Shown in pieces: positions 15,698 to 23,725 of a stretch of 40,971 nucleotides of DNA. The stretch comes from Ellagibacter isourolithinifaciens (GTDB taxonomy: Bacteria; Actinomycetota; Coriobacteriia; Coriobacteriales; Eggerthellaceae): positions 1 to 40,971 of the forward strand of contig NZ_WAJR01000020.1 of NCBI RefSeq assembly GCF_008831035.1. The letters run 5' to 3'. A program made the translations under genes and the position numbers. The notes beneath the pieces were generated by a model. The model saw nothing but the letters and a program-made list of their open reading frames with translations, ran no database searches and was not told the DNA's origin. The first letter of the stretch is position 1; every line of letters begins with the position of its first letter.

Positions 15698-15725
15698 ATT
15701 GTAGGCGAACGACACGCGATTTCAA
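15698..15725 (-). promoter_or_regulatory. Candidate promoter of paaK
   Basis: On the minus strand, TTGAAA (complement of 15720-15725) and TACAAT (complement of 15698-15703) are 16 nt apart. The same TACAAT -10 recurs at several promoters in this window. Confidence 0.55.
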
Positions 15726-15845
15726 GGGCAAGGGCCGTTTTGGTCGAGAGGGGGATTGGGCCGCGAGCCCGAACGACCCTTCGAGCCATGCGCCCGCCCT
15801 CGCACCGTACGAACTTTGCGTGCCGCGTTAGCGTCGTAACGCCTG

Positions 15846-17468
15846 CTACTTCGCGGTTGTCGTTTTCGCGTTATCGAGCGCTTGCAGCATGCCCATCATC
15901 CTTGCGCGCGTAAAGCTCACCTTCGAGTCGGCCGCTTCCGCTTTGGTGACAATCCCTTGCTCGCAAGCCCAATCGAGGGCAACTTTCTCCTCTTCCTGGG
16001 AAGAAGGCTTCGAAGGGGTTTCCCACTTGGTATCCTCGCCCGAAAGTGTGAGCGCCCGCGATGCTTCGCTCGACGCATCTTCTACAAGATAGGCATAGCG
16101 CAGCATAGCCAAGCAGATTTCCTGAATGGTGATCTTATCTTCGGCGCGGAAGTTGTTCCCCGCCGCAATTTCATCGTCTTCCAGCCACCGCACCGCGTCA
16201 GCGCAAAACGAGTCAGCACTGACGTCACTCGAGGGATCGTCAAAGTAATCGTAGCGCAGGGGCAACATGCCCGGGCGCCCCGCATAACGCCAGAAGAACT
16301 CGGCCGCTTCCGCGCGAGTGGTACTGTTTTCGGGGCGGAACTCATTGTTGCCGCTCGCCCCCACATGCGCCACATTGCGCGAAAGGGCCCACTCGATCGC
16401 CGCAGAACTGGAAGGATCCGCCAGCACGTCGGTATACATCTGGTCGACCGTGGCGTTTCGAACCAGAATGCGAACAGAATGCTCGACGAAGGTGAAGGCG
16501 TAGTCGGTATACAGCTCATCGTCTGACTTTTTGGGCTGGTCAGACACACAATAATCGTACACAACGTCGTACGCGCGATTGCCGCCGAAGTTGATCAGGT
16601 TTCCCCATGCTGTGCAGTTCGTAACCTGGAAACCCTTCGCGCGGCGCGCCCCGACGCCATTCAAGCGATAGAGGGATTGATGCTCGAAGAAGAACCCAAA
16701 CTTCGTGTTCGCCGACGATGTGCAGTTCTCGATGACCATCGACTCATCTTCGGAAAGACCCACGCCCACGCCGAATCCCGAGGCACCGAAGGAATCCTCC
16801 GTGGCGTTCTTTCCGCAACCGATCGCCGAGCAATCGCGCATCACGCAGTCAACGGGATAATCGGCGCCGAAGCCCGTACCGTCGGTGTTGCGTACCTCGA
16901 CACGTTCCCACGTGCAGCCGCGGAACAGCTTGAAGAAAAACCCCTTGCCCGAGGCGTTGTACCCACGAAGCGACCCCTGCGTGCTCTCGCCGTCGATGGT
17001 GAAGTCGTAGAACGAGGCGTTGTCGAGGTAGCGGCGGTCGTCGAAGCCGTCGTAGTAGAACATGTCGATACCATGAGGGGCCTCACCGGTCATGGCGTAG
17101 CGGCCGAGCGGCTTGAGAATTGTCGCATCCTTGCCGCTTCCCCGCACCTCGACGTTGTCACGCATCTCGACGACGCAATTGCCCTCATCGGTAGCTTTCA
17201 TCCACGCAAAATAGAACGTTCCCGGACCCAGATGCACCGAACCGCTCTTCTTCGAGGCGTCGTCAATCGCCTGTTGGAGAAGCGCCGAATTGTACGCGGC
17301 TTCCTCTTGCCCCTCCCTCAGGGGAATCACATCGAGAAACGCAGCCGTCTGCTCGGCGTTTGCGCCCTTGCCCGTCTTCGAGCACGCGGTCATGACGCTG
17401 GCGGCGGCAGCCGAAGTCGCGCAAGCGAGGGAAGCGATGAACGCACGGCGGGTGAAGGGGCGAGACAT
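15846..17468 (-). CDS. Tat-exported beta-helix lipoprotein with SLH-like repeats
   Basis: 540 aa from the ATG at 17468 (AAGGAG 7 nt upstream). The N-terminus SRPFTRRAFIASL is a twin-arginine signal followed by a hydrophobic stretch and a lipobox-like MTAC (Cys about 29), predicting a Tat-translocated lipoprotein. Residues about 60-340 resemble a right-handed parallel beta-helix (pectate-lyase/polysaccharide lyase fold), with repeated short strands such as VEMRDNVEVRGSG, FYDFTIDG and VMRDCSAIGCG. The C-terminal 200 residues contain three degenerate S-layer-homology-type repeats (AIEWALSRNV...RPENSTTRAEAAEFFWRYAG; DAVRWLEDDEI...ITIQEICLAMLRYAY; ALDWACEQGIV). It starts 4 nt after iorB ends, so co-expression is likely although the roles look unrelated. 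The polysaccharide substrate is unknown. Confidence 0.7.
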   Translation of the reverse strand: MSRPFTRRAFIASLACATSAAAASVMTACSKTGKGANAEQTAAFLDVIPLREGQEEAAYNSALLQQAIDDASKKSGSVHLGPGTFYFAWMKATDEGNCVVEMRDNVEVRGSGKDATILKPLGRYAMTGEAPHGIDMFYYDGFDDRRYLDNASFYDFTIDGESTQGSLRGYNASGKGFFFKLFRGCTWERVEVRNTDGTGFGADYPVDCVMRDCSAIGCGKNATEDSFGASGFGVGVGLSEDESMVIENCTSSANTKFGFFFEHQSLYRLNGVGARRAKGFQVTNCTAWGNLINFGGNRAYDVVYDYCVSDQPKKSDDELYTDYAFTFVEHSVRILVRNATVDQMYTDVLADPSSSAAIEWALSRNVAHVGASGNNEFRPENSTTRAEAAEFFWRYAGRPGMLPLRYDYFDDPSSDVSADSFCADAVRWLEDDEIAAGNNFRAEDKITIQEICLAMLRYAYLVEDASSEASRALTLSGEDTKWETPSKPSSQEEEKVALDWACEQGIVTKAEAADSKVSFTRARMMGMLQALDNAKTTTAK

Positions 17469-17472
17469 GCGA

Positions 17473-18081
17473 TTACTCCTTGCTTTCCACCAGGTCGATC
17501 GCCGCAAGGTTCAGCTCGACGAACCGAGGCTTCACGCATGCGCGAATCGCGTCGCGCAAATCGTCGAGCGAAAGCGGCAAATGTCCCGTTTTAAGTGCAA
17601 AGGCAAGAAGCACAGTATTGAGCGCCTTCCTATTTTCCACCTGGGATAACACGGCCTCATCATCGACGAGGACGAAACGGGCGGGCGCTTCGGCACTCCC
17701 ATTGAGGCGTCCCCTCAACGAGGCAATCGTCGCCTCGGCAAGGTACGGCTCGATCGAAAGGGCTGCCGTGATAGGCTGGATGGACGTGGTCGCGCTCACC
17801 ATCACGCCATCGGGCGCAAGGTAGGGAAGCACCCGCGCGGCCTCGGCCGGCTCGAACGCGATGATCATGTCGGCGGTGCCTTTCGCAACGAGCGGAGCGA
17901 TTACTTCCTCCCCGTTATCGCCCATACGAACATGAGAGACCACGCTGCCGCCGCGCTGGGCCATACCGATCGTCTCGGCAGTGCGAACCTGCCATCCCTT
18001 TGCCTGGGCCGCCTGCGCGAGAACCTTCGCGGCGAGGACCGTTCCCTGCCCGCCAACGCCAGTCAAAAGCACGTTACGCAT
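17473..18081 (-). CDS. iorB: Indolepyruvate:ferredoxin oxidoreductase, beta subunit
   Basis: 202 aa, the usual length. This is the gamma-domain subunit of 2-oxoacid:ferredoxin oxidoreductases (POR gamma fold): NVLLTGVGGQGTVLAAKVL at the start, then ETIGMAQRGGSVVSHVR, the arrangement seen in IorB. With IorA it oxidatively decarboxylates arylpyruvates to aryl-acetyl-CoA with reduction of ferredoxin. The ATG overlaps the end of iorA by 8 nt, and GGAGG sits inside iorA, a translationally coupled pair. I chose the ATG at 18081; the open frame upstream is the iorA overlap. Confidence 0.93.
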   Translation of the reverse strand: MRNVLLTGVGGQGTVLAAKVLAQAAQAKGWQVRTAETIGMAQRGGSVVSHVRMGDNGEEVIAPLVAKGTADMIIAFEPAEAARVLPYLAPDGVMVSATTSIQPITAALSIEPYLAEATIASLRGRLNGSAEAPARFVLVDDEAVLSQVENRKALNTVLLAFALKTGHLPLSLDDLRDAIRACVKPRFVELNLAAIDLVESKE

Positions 18082-20014
18082 GGGGCGCCTCCTTCTCCTC
18101 CGCGTTTCCCGGCAGCTCGATCGCCTTGAAGGGGCACACCTGAATGCAAAGGCCGCACCCGTTGCACAACGAGGCATCGACGAACGCCTGGCCGCGATCT
18201 TTGCTCTTCGCGCCCTTGCGGGTCTGGTCGAAGCCCAAGCCAGGGCAGCCGATTTCGGTGATGCACTTCTTGCATCCCGTGCACGTGTCGGTGTTAACGC
18301 TCACAGACTCTTTCGGTTTCACCAGCTGAACGCAAGGGGACTCGAACAAAATGGCCGAAGGACCCTCGAAGTCGATTGCGCGCTTCGCCGCGCGGGTCGA
18401 GCCTTCCAGGTCAAGCGGGTCGGCATGGACAATGCATTCCACGCCGAGCGCCTTAAGCACCGCCTCGATGCTGATAGGCTTGCGATGCGGGCCCATGAGC
18501 GTCACACCGGTCCCCGGGTGGGGCTGCGACCCCGTCATGGCGGTCGTCGCGTTGTCGAGCACGCAAACGGTGATGTCATGGCCGTTATAGACTGCGTTCG
18601 CGATGCCCGTGAGGCCGCTTGCGAAGAACGTCGAGTCACCGACGAAGGCGAGCTGCTTCTTGTCGGGCTCCACGACGGAGAATCCCTGAGCCATGGTGAT
18701 TCCCGCACCCATGCACAAGCACGTATCGACCGCATCGAGCGGCTTCGCGTTGCCGAGCGTGTAGCAGCCGATGTCGCCGCAAAGCACGGCGGGGGTCTTC
18801 CTCAACGCGCGCTTCACCGCGTAGAAGCTACCCCTGTGGGGGCACCCGGCGCACAGCACCGGCGGACGAACGGGCAAGGGCTCGTCGAAGGGAGCCGGCA
18901 CTTTCAGGGACTCGCCCAAAGAATCGGAGAGGCCGAAGAAGCTGGCCAGACGAGTGATTGCGTCGTCAACGTCGTTTTCCCCGCGATCGCGCGTGTCGCC
19001 CGTCAGTTTGCCGAGCACTTCAAAGCTCGCGTGGGTGCGGCCCGCGCGCACGGCAAGCTCGTCCTCGATCACGTGGTCGAGCTCTTCGAAAACGATGATG
19101 CGGTCCAGGCCGCAAGTGAACTCATCGGCAGCCACGACGGGGAAGGGGTACGGCGTCCCTACCTGCCAGAAGCGGTAAGAAGGCATCTGTACGCCCTGTT
19201 CCCCGCAAAGCTCCTCAAGCCGGCGAAGGGCTTCGCGGACATAGGATGCCGAAACGCCGCCCGCTGCAACGCCGAGGCGCAGCGGCATGCTCGCGTCGCC
19301 GCGCTGCTCCTGCGGATTGAAGCTCGCGAGGGGCTCGTTTTGCGCGTAATCCTTCGCGATGCTGATAAGGCGCTCGTTAATTTCCCCGTGACCCTCAAAG
19401 GCGCGGCGGGGGAAGATGACCCAGCGGGAACTGCGCTCGAAGCCCTCTTCGGGAATCGGCTTCGCGAAGGTTTCATCCTCCACCTCGAAAAACGTCGATG
19501 CATGGCAGATGCGCGTCGTCGGGCGGACGATGACGGGCGTCCGATATTTCTCGGAGAGGTCAAACGCGGCCTTCATCATGGCGAAGCCCTGTTCGGGTGT
19601 TGCAGGGTCAAGAACAGGAACCTTCGAGAACGCCCCGAAACGGCGGGTATCCTGCTCCGTCTGTGAAGAGATGGGGCCCGGATCGTCGGCGACAAAGAGC
19701 ACGCAGCCGCCCTTGATCCCGACGTAGTTCAGACTCATCAGAGCGTCGGAGGCAACGTTTAGCCCAACCTGCTTGCAGGTGAACAACGTGCGTGCGCCGC
19801 AGTACGACGCACCCGCAAGAAGCTCGAGCGCCGCCTTCTCGTTCGTCGACCATTCCACGTGAACGCCATGAGCCTTGCCCGCAGCATGCAGCTTCGCGAC
19901 GGTCTCAATCAGTTCAGACGACGGCGTCCCGGGGTATCCCGCGACAACCCGCACCCCCGCCTCAAGGGCGGCGTGGGCGAACGCTTCGTTGCCCATCAAC
20001 AGTTTCTTCGACAT
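18074..20014 (-). CDS. iorA: Indolepyruvate:ferredoxin oxidoreductase, alpha subunit
   Basis: 646 aa from the ATG at 20014. The N-terminal pyrimidine-binding POR domain begins LLMGNEAFAHAALEAGVRVVAGYPGTPSSE. The TPP-binding domain has GDIGCYTLG and GDSTFFASGLTG, with the cofactor Mg-binding region NATTAMTG. The C-terminus carries two 4Fe-4S clusters: CTGCKKCITEIGCP and CNGCGLCIQVCP. It decarboxylates indolepyruvate and other arylpyruvates derived from aromatic amino acids. The TypA terminator ends only 16 nt before the ATG, leaving almost no room for a separate promoter. Read-through or a promoter inside typA is therefore implied. Confidence 0.93.
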   Translation of the reverse strand: MSKKLLMGNEAFAHAALEAGVRVVAGYPGTPSSELIETVAKLHAAGKAHGVHVEWSTNEKAALELLAGASYCGARTLFTCKQVGLNVASDALMSLNYVGIKGGCVLFVADDPGPISSQTEQDTRRFGAFSKVPVLDPATPEQGFAMMKAAFDLSEKYRTPVIVRPTTRICHASTFFEVEDETFAKPIPEEGFERSSRWVIFPRRAFEGHGEINERLISIAKDYAQNEPLASFNPQEQRGDASMPLRLGVAAGGVSASYVREALRRLEELCGEQGVQMPSYRFWQVGTPYPFPVVAADEFTCGLDRIIVFEELDHVIEDELAVRAGRTHASFEVLGKLTGDTRDRGENDVDDAITRLASFFGLSDSLGESLKVPAPFDEPLPVRPPVLCAGCPHRGSFYAVKRALRKTPAVLCGDIGCYTLGNAKPLDAVDTCLCMGAGITMAQGFSVVEPDKKQLAFVGDSTFFASGLTGIANAVYNGHDITVCVLDNATTAMTGSQPHPGTGVTLMGPHRKPISIEAVLKALGVECIVHADPLDLEGSTRAAKRAIDFEGPSAILFESPCVQLVKPKESVSVNTDTCTGCKKCITEIGCPGLGFDQTRKGAKSKDRGQAFVDASLCNGCGLCIQVCPFKAIELPGNAEEKEAPHA

Positions 20015-20029
20015 AGTCCCGCCTGACTC

Positions 20030-20063
20030 AAAAACCATTCCGCCGACCTCGCGGCCGGCGGAA
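20030..20063 (-). terminator. Intrinsic terminator after typA
   Basis: A perfect 8-bp stem TTCCGCCG/CGGCGGAA with a 10-nt loop is followed on the minus strand by TGGTTTTT. It lies between typA and iorA. Confidence 0.75.
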
Positions 20064-20069
20064 TTCCCC

Positions 20070-21890
20070 CTATTTCTTAGCTGCCTTCTTGCGGTCGACC
20101 GCGGAGAGAAGGCGCTTTCTCATGCGCACGTTCTGCGGCGTGATCTCGACGAGCTCGTCATCGGTGATGTATTCGAGCGCCTCTTCGAGCGTGAAGGTGC
20201 GCGGAGGAGTGAGCTGCACGGAGATGTCGGAAGTGGAGGAGCGCTGGTTGCCCAGGTTCTTTGTCTTCGCGACGTTCACCACCATGTCGCCCGGGCGAGC
20301 GCTTTCGCCGACGATCATGCCCTCGTAGCACGCGTCACCAGGAGCGACGAACAGCGTGCCGCGCTCCTGCAGCGTGCCAAGCGCATAGGCGACCGCCTTG
20401 TCGGTGCTCATGGAGATCATCGCGCCGTTCTTGCGGCCGCCGATGTCGCCCGCGTAGGGACCATATTCCAGGAACGTGTGATAGAACACGCCGTCGCCGT
20501 GGGTGACATTGAGGATGCGGTTCTTAAGGCCCATGATGCCGCGGGTCGGAATCTTGAACTCAAGATGCGTGACCAGGCCCGACGCGTCGAGGGAGACCAT
20601 CGTGCCGCCAGCGGTGCCGAAAATCTCGATAACCTTGCCCGAGTACTCTTCGGGACACTCGACCACAGCCTGCTCGATCGGCTCGATCTTGTTGCCGTTC
20701 TCGTCCTTCTTGAACAGAACGCGCGGACGGCCCACCTGCAACTCGAAGCCCTCGCGACGCATCGTCTCCATCAGGACGGAAAGATGGAGAATACCGCGGC
20801 CGGAAACCTCGATGCCGGACTTGTCCTCAAGCTCTTCGATCTTCATCGTCACGTTGTTCTCGCGCTCGAGCATGAGGCGCTCCTTGAGCTGGCGTGCGCC
20901 GACGATATCGCCTTCGCGGCCGACGAGCGGGGAGGTCGACGGCTCGAACACGATGGACAGCGTCGGCGGATCGATCTCAATCGGATCGAGGGCGATGGGA
21001 TTCTCGGGGTCGGTGTAGACGTCGCCGATGTCGGTGCGCTCGATGCCGACGACAGCTCCGATGTCACCCGCTTCAACGACGTCGCATTCCTTGCGGCCAA
21101 GGTAGTCGAAGGTGAACAGCTGGCGAACCGTCGCGGTCGACTGGGTGCCGTCATTCTTCACGACGAGGATGGTATCGCCCGTATGGATGGATCCGGAATA
21201 CACGCGGCCGATGCCGATGCGGCCGACGTATTCGGAGTGATCGATCGTCACGCACTGCATGGCAAGCGGACCATCGGGGTCAACCTCGGGCGCGGGCATG
21301 TCGTCGAGAATCATGTCGAGCAGCGGATACATGTTGTCGTTGTCGTCGGCGGGGTCAAGGCGGGCGAAGCCGTTCATGGCGCTCGCGTACACCACATGCT
21401 CCATGGCGAACTCGAGCTGCTCGTCGTTCGCGCCCAGGTCGGCCATCAAATCGAGGCAGTCGTTGTACGCCTTCTCGGGGTCGGCACCGGGGCGGTCGAT
21501 CTTGTTCACAACGATCATGATCGAAAGACCCGCCTGGATAGCGTGACGCAGCACGAAGCGCGTCTGGGGCATGGGACCCTCAAACGCGTCGACGAGAAGC
21601 AGCGTGCCGTCAGCCATCTTGAGGACGCGCTCGACCTCGCCGCCGAAGTCGGCATGGCCAGGAGTGTCGATGACGTTGATCTTCACGCCCTTGTACTCGA
21701 TGGAGATGTTCTTCGCCAGAATGGTGATGCCGCGCTCGCGCTCCTGGTCGTTGGAGTCGAGCACGCGCTCCTCGACCTTCTGATTCTCGCGGAAGGCATC
21801 GGTCGCGCGCAGAAGCTTGTCGACGAGGGTTGTCTTACCGTGGTCGACGTGAGCGATGATGGCGATGTTGCGAATGTTCTCTTGTTTCAC
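20070..21890 (-). CDS. typA: Ribosome-associated GTPase TypA/BipA
   Basis: 606 aa, full length. An EF-G/LepA-type translational GTPase that acts on the 70S ribosome and in 50S assembly, with roles in stress and cold adaptation. G1 is AHVDHGKTT (13-21), G3 DTPGHADF and G4 NKIDRPGA. The C-terminal part contains the family's [12 protein letters not shown] motif and a Lys-rich tail. The start is a GTG with AAAGGA about 6 nt upstream. The frame is minus strand, upstream of iorA and separated from it by a terminator. A parS site lies 52 nt upstream of the start. Confidence 0.95.
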   Translation of the reverse strand: MKQENIRNIAIIAHVDHGKTTLVDKLLRATDAFRENQKVEERVLDSNDQERERGITILAKNISIEYKGVKINVIDTPGHADFGGEVERVLKMADGTLLLVDAFEGPMPQTRFVLRHAIQAGLSIMIVVNKIDRPGADPEKAYNDCLDLMADLGANDEQLEFAMEHVVYASAMNGFARLDPADDNDNMYPLLDMILDDMPAPEVDPDGPLAMQCVTIDHSEYVGRIGIGRVYSGSIHTGDTILVVKNDGTQSTATVRQLFTFDYLGRKECDVVEAGDIGAVVGIERTDIGDVYTDPENPIALDPIEIDPPTLSIVFEPSTSPLVGREGDIVGARQLKERLMLERENNVTMKIEELEDKSGIEVSGRGILHLSVLMETMRREGFELQVGRPRVLFKKDENGNKIEPIEQAVVECPEEYSGKVIEIFGTAGGTMVSLDASGLVTHLEFKIPTRGIMGLKNRILNVTHGDGVFYHTFLEYGPYAGDIGGRKNGAMISMSTDKAVAYALGTLQERGTLFVAPGDACYEGMIVGESARPGDMVVNVAKTKNLGNQRSSTSDISVQLTPPRTFTLEEALEYITDDELVEITPQNVRMRKRLLSAVDRKKAAKK

Positions 21891-21941
21891 CTGTGTTCCT
21901 TTTTCTACAATCTACCTGCCTGTTTGCGTCTTCTCTTCGAC

Positions 21942-21957
21942 TGTTTCACGTGAAACC
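21942..21957. promoter_or_regulatory. parS: parS centromere site 2
   Basis: TGTTTCACGTGAAACC matches 15 of 16 positions of the ParB-binding palindrome. It is intergenic between the J-domain gene and typA. Confidence 0.9.
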
Positions 21958-21983
21958 CCCGAAGGGAAGACGCATCTTCTTCC

Positions 21984-22535
21984 TTACCCTATCTCGTCAA
22001 GACGCGCGAGGAGCTGCTTCTTCTCAGCGGCGAGCTCGTCGAGGTGATCGTTGAGGATGCTCGCGGTTTTCTGCGCGCTCACCACTTTCACGATGCCCCA
22101 CACCGCACACGCCACGCCGATGCTCGCGACAACGGCGAGCACGCCGAGCTTGCGCCCGAATACGAGTGCCACCAAAGCGCCGATGCCCGCCATCGCGAAA
22201 CCGCTGCGACGCTCGTCGAGAGCGACGTCGCGCTGCGTGAGCAGCTGTTTGCGAGCGGCGGAGATGCCCGCAAGGCGAGCGTTGAGTTCCGCTTCCTCGG
22301 CAGAAGAGGCGACCGTTCCACGAGCACGCGTGGAGGACCCCTTCCCGCTTGTCAACACCTCATATGCTTCCTGAAGGTTTTTGAATTGCTCGGTGGCCCG
22401 CTCCTGAAGCTTCTTGTTCGAAGCAAACCGATCCGGATGCAGAATCTGAGCCGTCTCGCGGTATGCCGCCTTCACTTCTTCGGACGCGGCGTCCGCAGAA
22501 AGCCCCAGCAGGCGCAGTGCCTCGTTGCGGTTCAT
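21984..22535 (-). CDS. J-domain membrane protein
   Basis: 183 aa. An N-terminal J domain (about 3-65) carries the HPD tripeptide at 33-35 (ILHPDRF), the motif that stimulates Hsp70/DnaK ATPase. A Glu/Ala/Arg-rich coiled-coil-like segment (about 77-108) follows, then two hydrophobic helices (about 112-152) and a second helical segment rich in Lys, Glu and Leu at the end. No Gly/Phe region or zinc finger, so it is not DnaJ itself. It probably recruits DnaK to the membrane (inference). GGAGGAAG lies directly before the ATG, and a TACAAT -10 lies about 26 nt upstream. Confidence 0.8.
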   Translation of the reverse strand: MNRNEALRLLGLSADAASEEVKAAYRETAQILHPDRFASNKKLQERATEQFKNLQEAYEVLTSGKGSSTRARGTVASSAEEAELNARLAGISAARKQLLTQRDVALDERRSGFAMAGIGALVALVFGRKLGVLAVVASIGVACAVWGIVKVVSAQKTASILNDHLDELAAEKKQLLARLDEIG

Positions 22536-22560
22536 CTTCCTCCTTCAATCATGACGCTTC

Positions 22561-22566
22561 ATTGTA
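22561..22566 (-). promoter_or_regulatory. -10 element of the J-domain gene
   Basis: TACAAT on the minus strand predicts a leader of about 20 nt that contains GGAGGAAG. Confidence 0.5.
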
Positions 22567-22586
22567 CAACGCGAGAAGGAGATAAC

Positions 22587-22706
22587 ATGAAAGCCCCTTG
22601 TAAGAAGCATATATCGGTCGGTCACCGTCAATTGCGATTGAGTTGCAGCAAAGCCCGCAGAGTTGTCCAACCCTCACGGGGCTCAATCACCACCGAGCAG
22701 AAATAA
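22587..22706 (+). CDS. Possible 39-aa basic small protein
   Basis: An ATG with a strong Shine-Dalgarno (AGAAGGAGATAAC) opens a 39-codon frame that ends in TAA at 22704-22706. The product is very basic with two Cys (starting MKAPCKKHISVGHRQLRLSC). Its 3' end is antiparallel to the T tract of the tRNA terminator. The ribosome site is the only strong evidence; no promoter is clear. It may be a chance frame. Confidence 0.3.
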   Translation: MKAPCKKHISVGHRQLRLSCSKARRVVQPSRGSITTEQK

Positions 22707-22738
22707 AAAAATCGCCGGTCGATTGTTCGACCGGCGAT
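22702..22738 (-). terminator. Intrinsic terminator of the tRNA-Ile/tRNA-Ala unit
   Basis: A perfect 12-bp stem (22711-22722 and 22727-22738) with a TTGT loop is followed on the minus strand by seven T. It begins 8 nt after the tRNA-Ala CCA end. Confidence 0.9.
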
Positions 22739-22746
22739 GGAGTTGA

Positions 22747-22822
22747 TGGTGGAGAATAGGGGGATCGAACCCCTGACCTCAGGCTTGCAAAGCCCGCGCT
22801 CTCCCAGCTGAGCTAATTCCCC
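22747..22822 (-). tRNA. tRNA-Ala (anticodon UGC)
   Basis: 76 nt with encoded CCA. The acceptor stem GGGGAAT pairs with ATTCTCC including one G-U pair. The D arm is AGCTCAGCTGGGAGAGC and the anticodon loop contains TGC. It follows tRNA-Ile on the same strand, separated by a 15-bp hairpin. Confidence 0.95.
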
Positions 22823-22847
22823 GAATGACTTTTACCTCATGATATTA

Positions 22848-22891
22848 ATAAACGCTCCACCGGCTAACTCGGCTCACGGTGGAGCGTTTAT
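22848..22891 (-). terminator. Long hairpin between tRNA-Ile and tRNA-Ala
   Basis: A perfect 15-bp stem (22848-22862 and 22877-22891) with a 14-nt loop, followed on the minus strand by TAATATC. It could be a partial terminator or an RNase III processing signal that separates the two tRNAs. Confidence 0.6.
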
Positions 22892-22900
22892 CGCAAATCA

Positions 22901-22977
<77 letters not shown>

Positions 22978-22994
22978 TTGAAAAGTGCCTGATT

Positions 22995-23023
22995 ATAGTA
23001 ACCCGACGACCAGATATCGTCAA
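22995..23023 (-). promoter_or_regulatory. Promoter of the tRNA-Ile/tRNA-Ala unit
   Basis: On the minus strand, TTGACG (complement of 23018-23023) and TACTAT (complement of 22995-23000) are 17 nt apart. A TATAAT overlapping the latter by three bases gives a 20-nt spacing. Confidence 0.7.
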
Positions 23024-23071
23024 CCCATAATCTGCTAGAATTTGAAAAAAATTTTTGATTGAGGAGACGGC

Positions 23072-23569
23072 ATGATCCCTTTGAAAGTTCTCACCCTCAT
23101 CGTTTTGAATTCCATGCAACCAGCAGCCCTGGTCATGGAGCCAATTGAGGAGCATCAGCGAACGAAATCGCGCATCGTGCCGGTATGGGTCGGGCCCGCT
23201 GAAGCCATGCAGCTCGGCATGGCTGTCGAGCACATGAGGACCCCGAGGCCCCTCACCCACGACCTCATGCTCGATGCCCTCACCAACCTCGACGCGCGAA
23301 TCGATCACGCCGTCATAAACGATGTGAAGGGGACGACCTTCTTCGCGAAGCTCTATTTAAAGCAAAGCGACCGGATGATCGAGCTCGACGCCCGGCCAAG
23401 CGACGCCATCGCGCTGGCCATACGCGAAGATGCACCCATCTACATCGACGAAAAGACCCTCGATAAGGGAAGCTACCCTTACATCATCAGGGAAGACGCA
23501 TCCGAAAGCGAGATAGAGGAGTTCCATAGCTTCCTTGAGAATATCTCCCCTGAAGACTTTCAAGCGTAA
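23072..23569 (+). CDS. Bifunctional nuclease family protein (DUF151)
   Basis: 165 aa, normal for the family. The signature DARPSDAIALAIR (about 106-118) and the PVWVGPAEAMQLG segment near residue 37 identify the BFN domain. Homologues have been reported to have DNase and RNase activity, but the cellular role in bacteria is unclear. The GGAG Shine-Dalgarno is 5-6 nt before the ATG. It is one of only two plus-strand protein genes between 9 and 31 kb with firm support. It converges with gyrA. Confidence 0.88.
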   Translation: MIPLKVLTLIVLNSMQPAALVMEPIEEHQRTKSRIVPVWVGPAEAMQLGMAVEHMRTPRPLTHDLMLDALTNLDARIDHAVINDVKGTTFFAKLYLKQSDRMIELDARPSDAIALAIREDAPIYIDEKTLDKGSYPYIIREDASESEIEEFHSFLENISPEDFQA

Positions 23570-23643
23570 ACGCTGAAGGGGAGTCCCTCCAAAGGAAGGG
23601 AAGTCCTGCCACAGGAGCGACAGGGGCCCTTCGCTGCGTCCCG

Positions 23644-23688
23644 AAAACAAAAGAGGGGGCTTACAGCCTGCCAGCCGTAAGCCCCCTC
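23644..23688 (-). terminator. Intrinsic terminator of the gyrB-gyrA operon
   Basis: A perfect 12-bp stem GAGGGGGCTTAC/GTAAGCCCCCTC with a 12-nt loop is followed on the minus strand by TTTTGTTTT. It lies 38 nt after the gyrA stop. Confidence 0.9.
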
Positions 23689-23725
23689 GCTAACAACTTA
23701 TAACGCTTGAGCGCCGCACCTGCGC

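Larger units (their letters stand above)
15478..15845. other. 368-nt region holding the paaK leader
   Basis: It contains the candidate promoter (15698-15725), a 22-codon uORF and a hairpin, all read on the minus strand. 15726-15845 shows no gene or recognisable terminator for the beta-helix gene ending at 15846. Confidence 0.5.
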
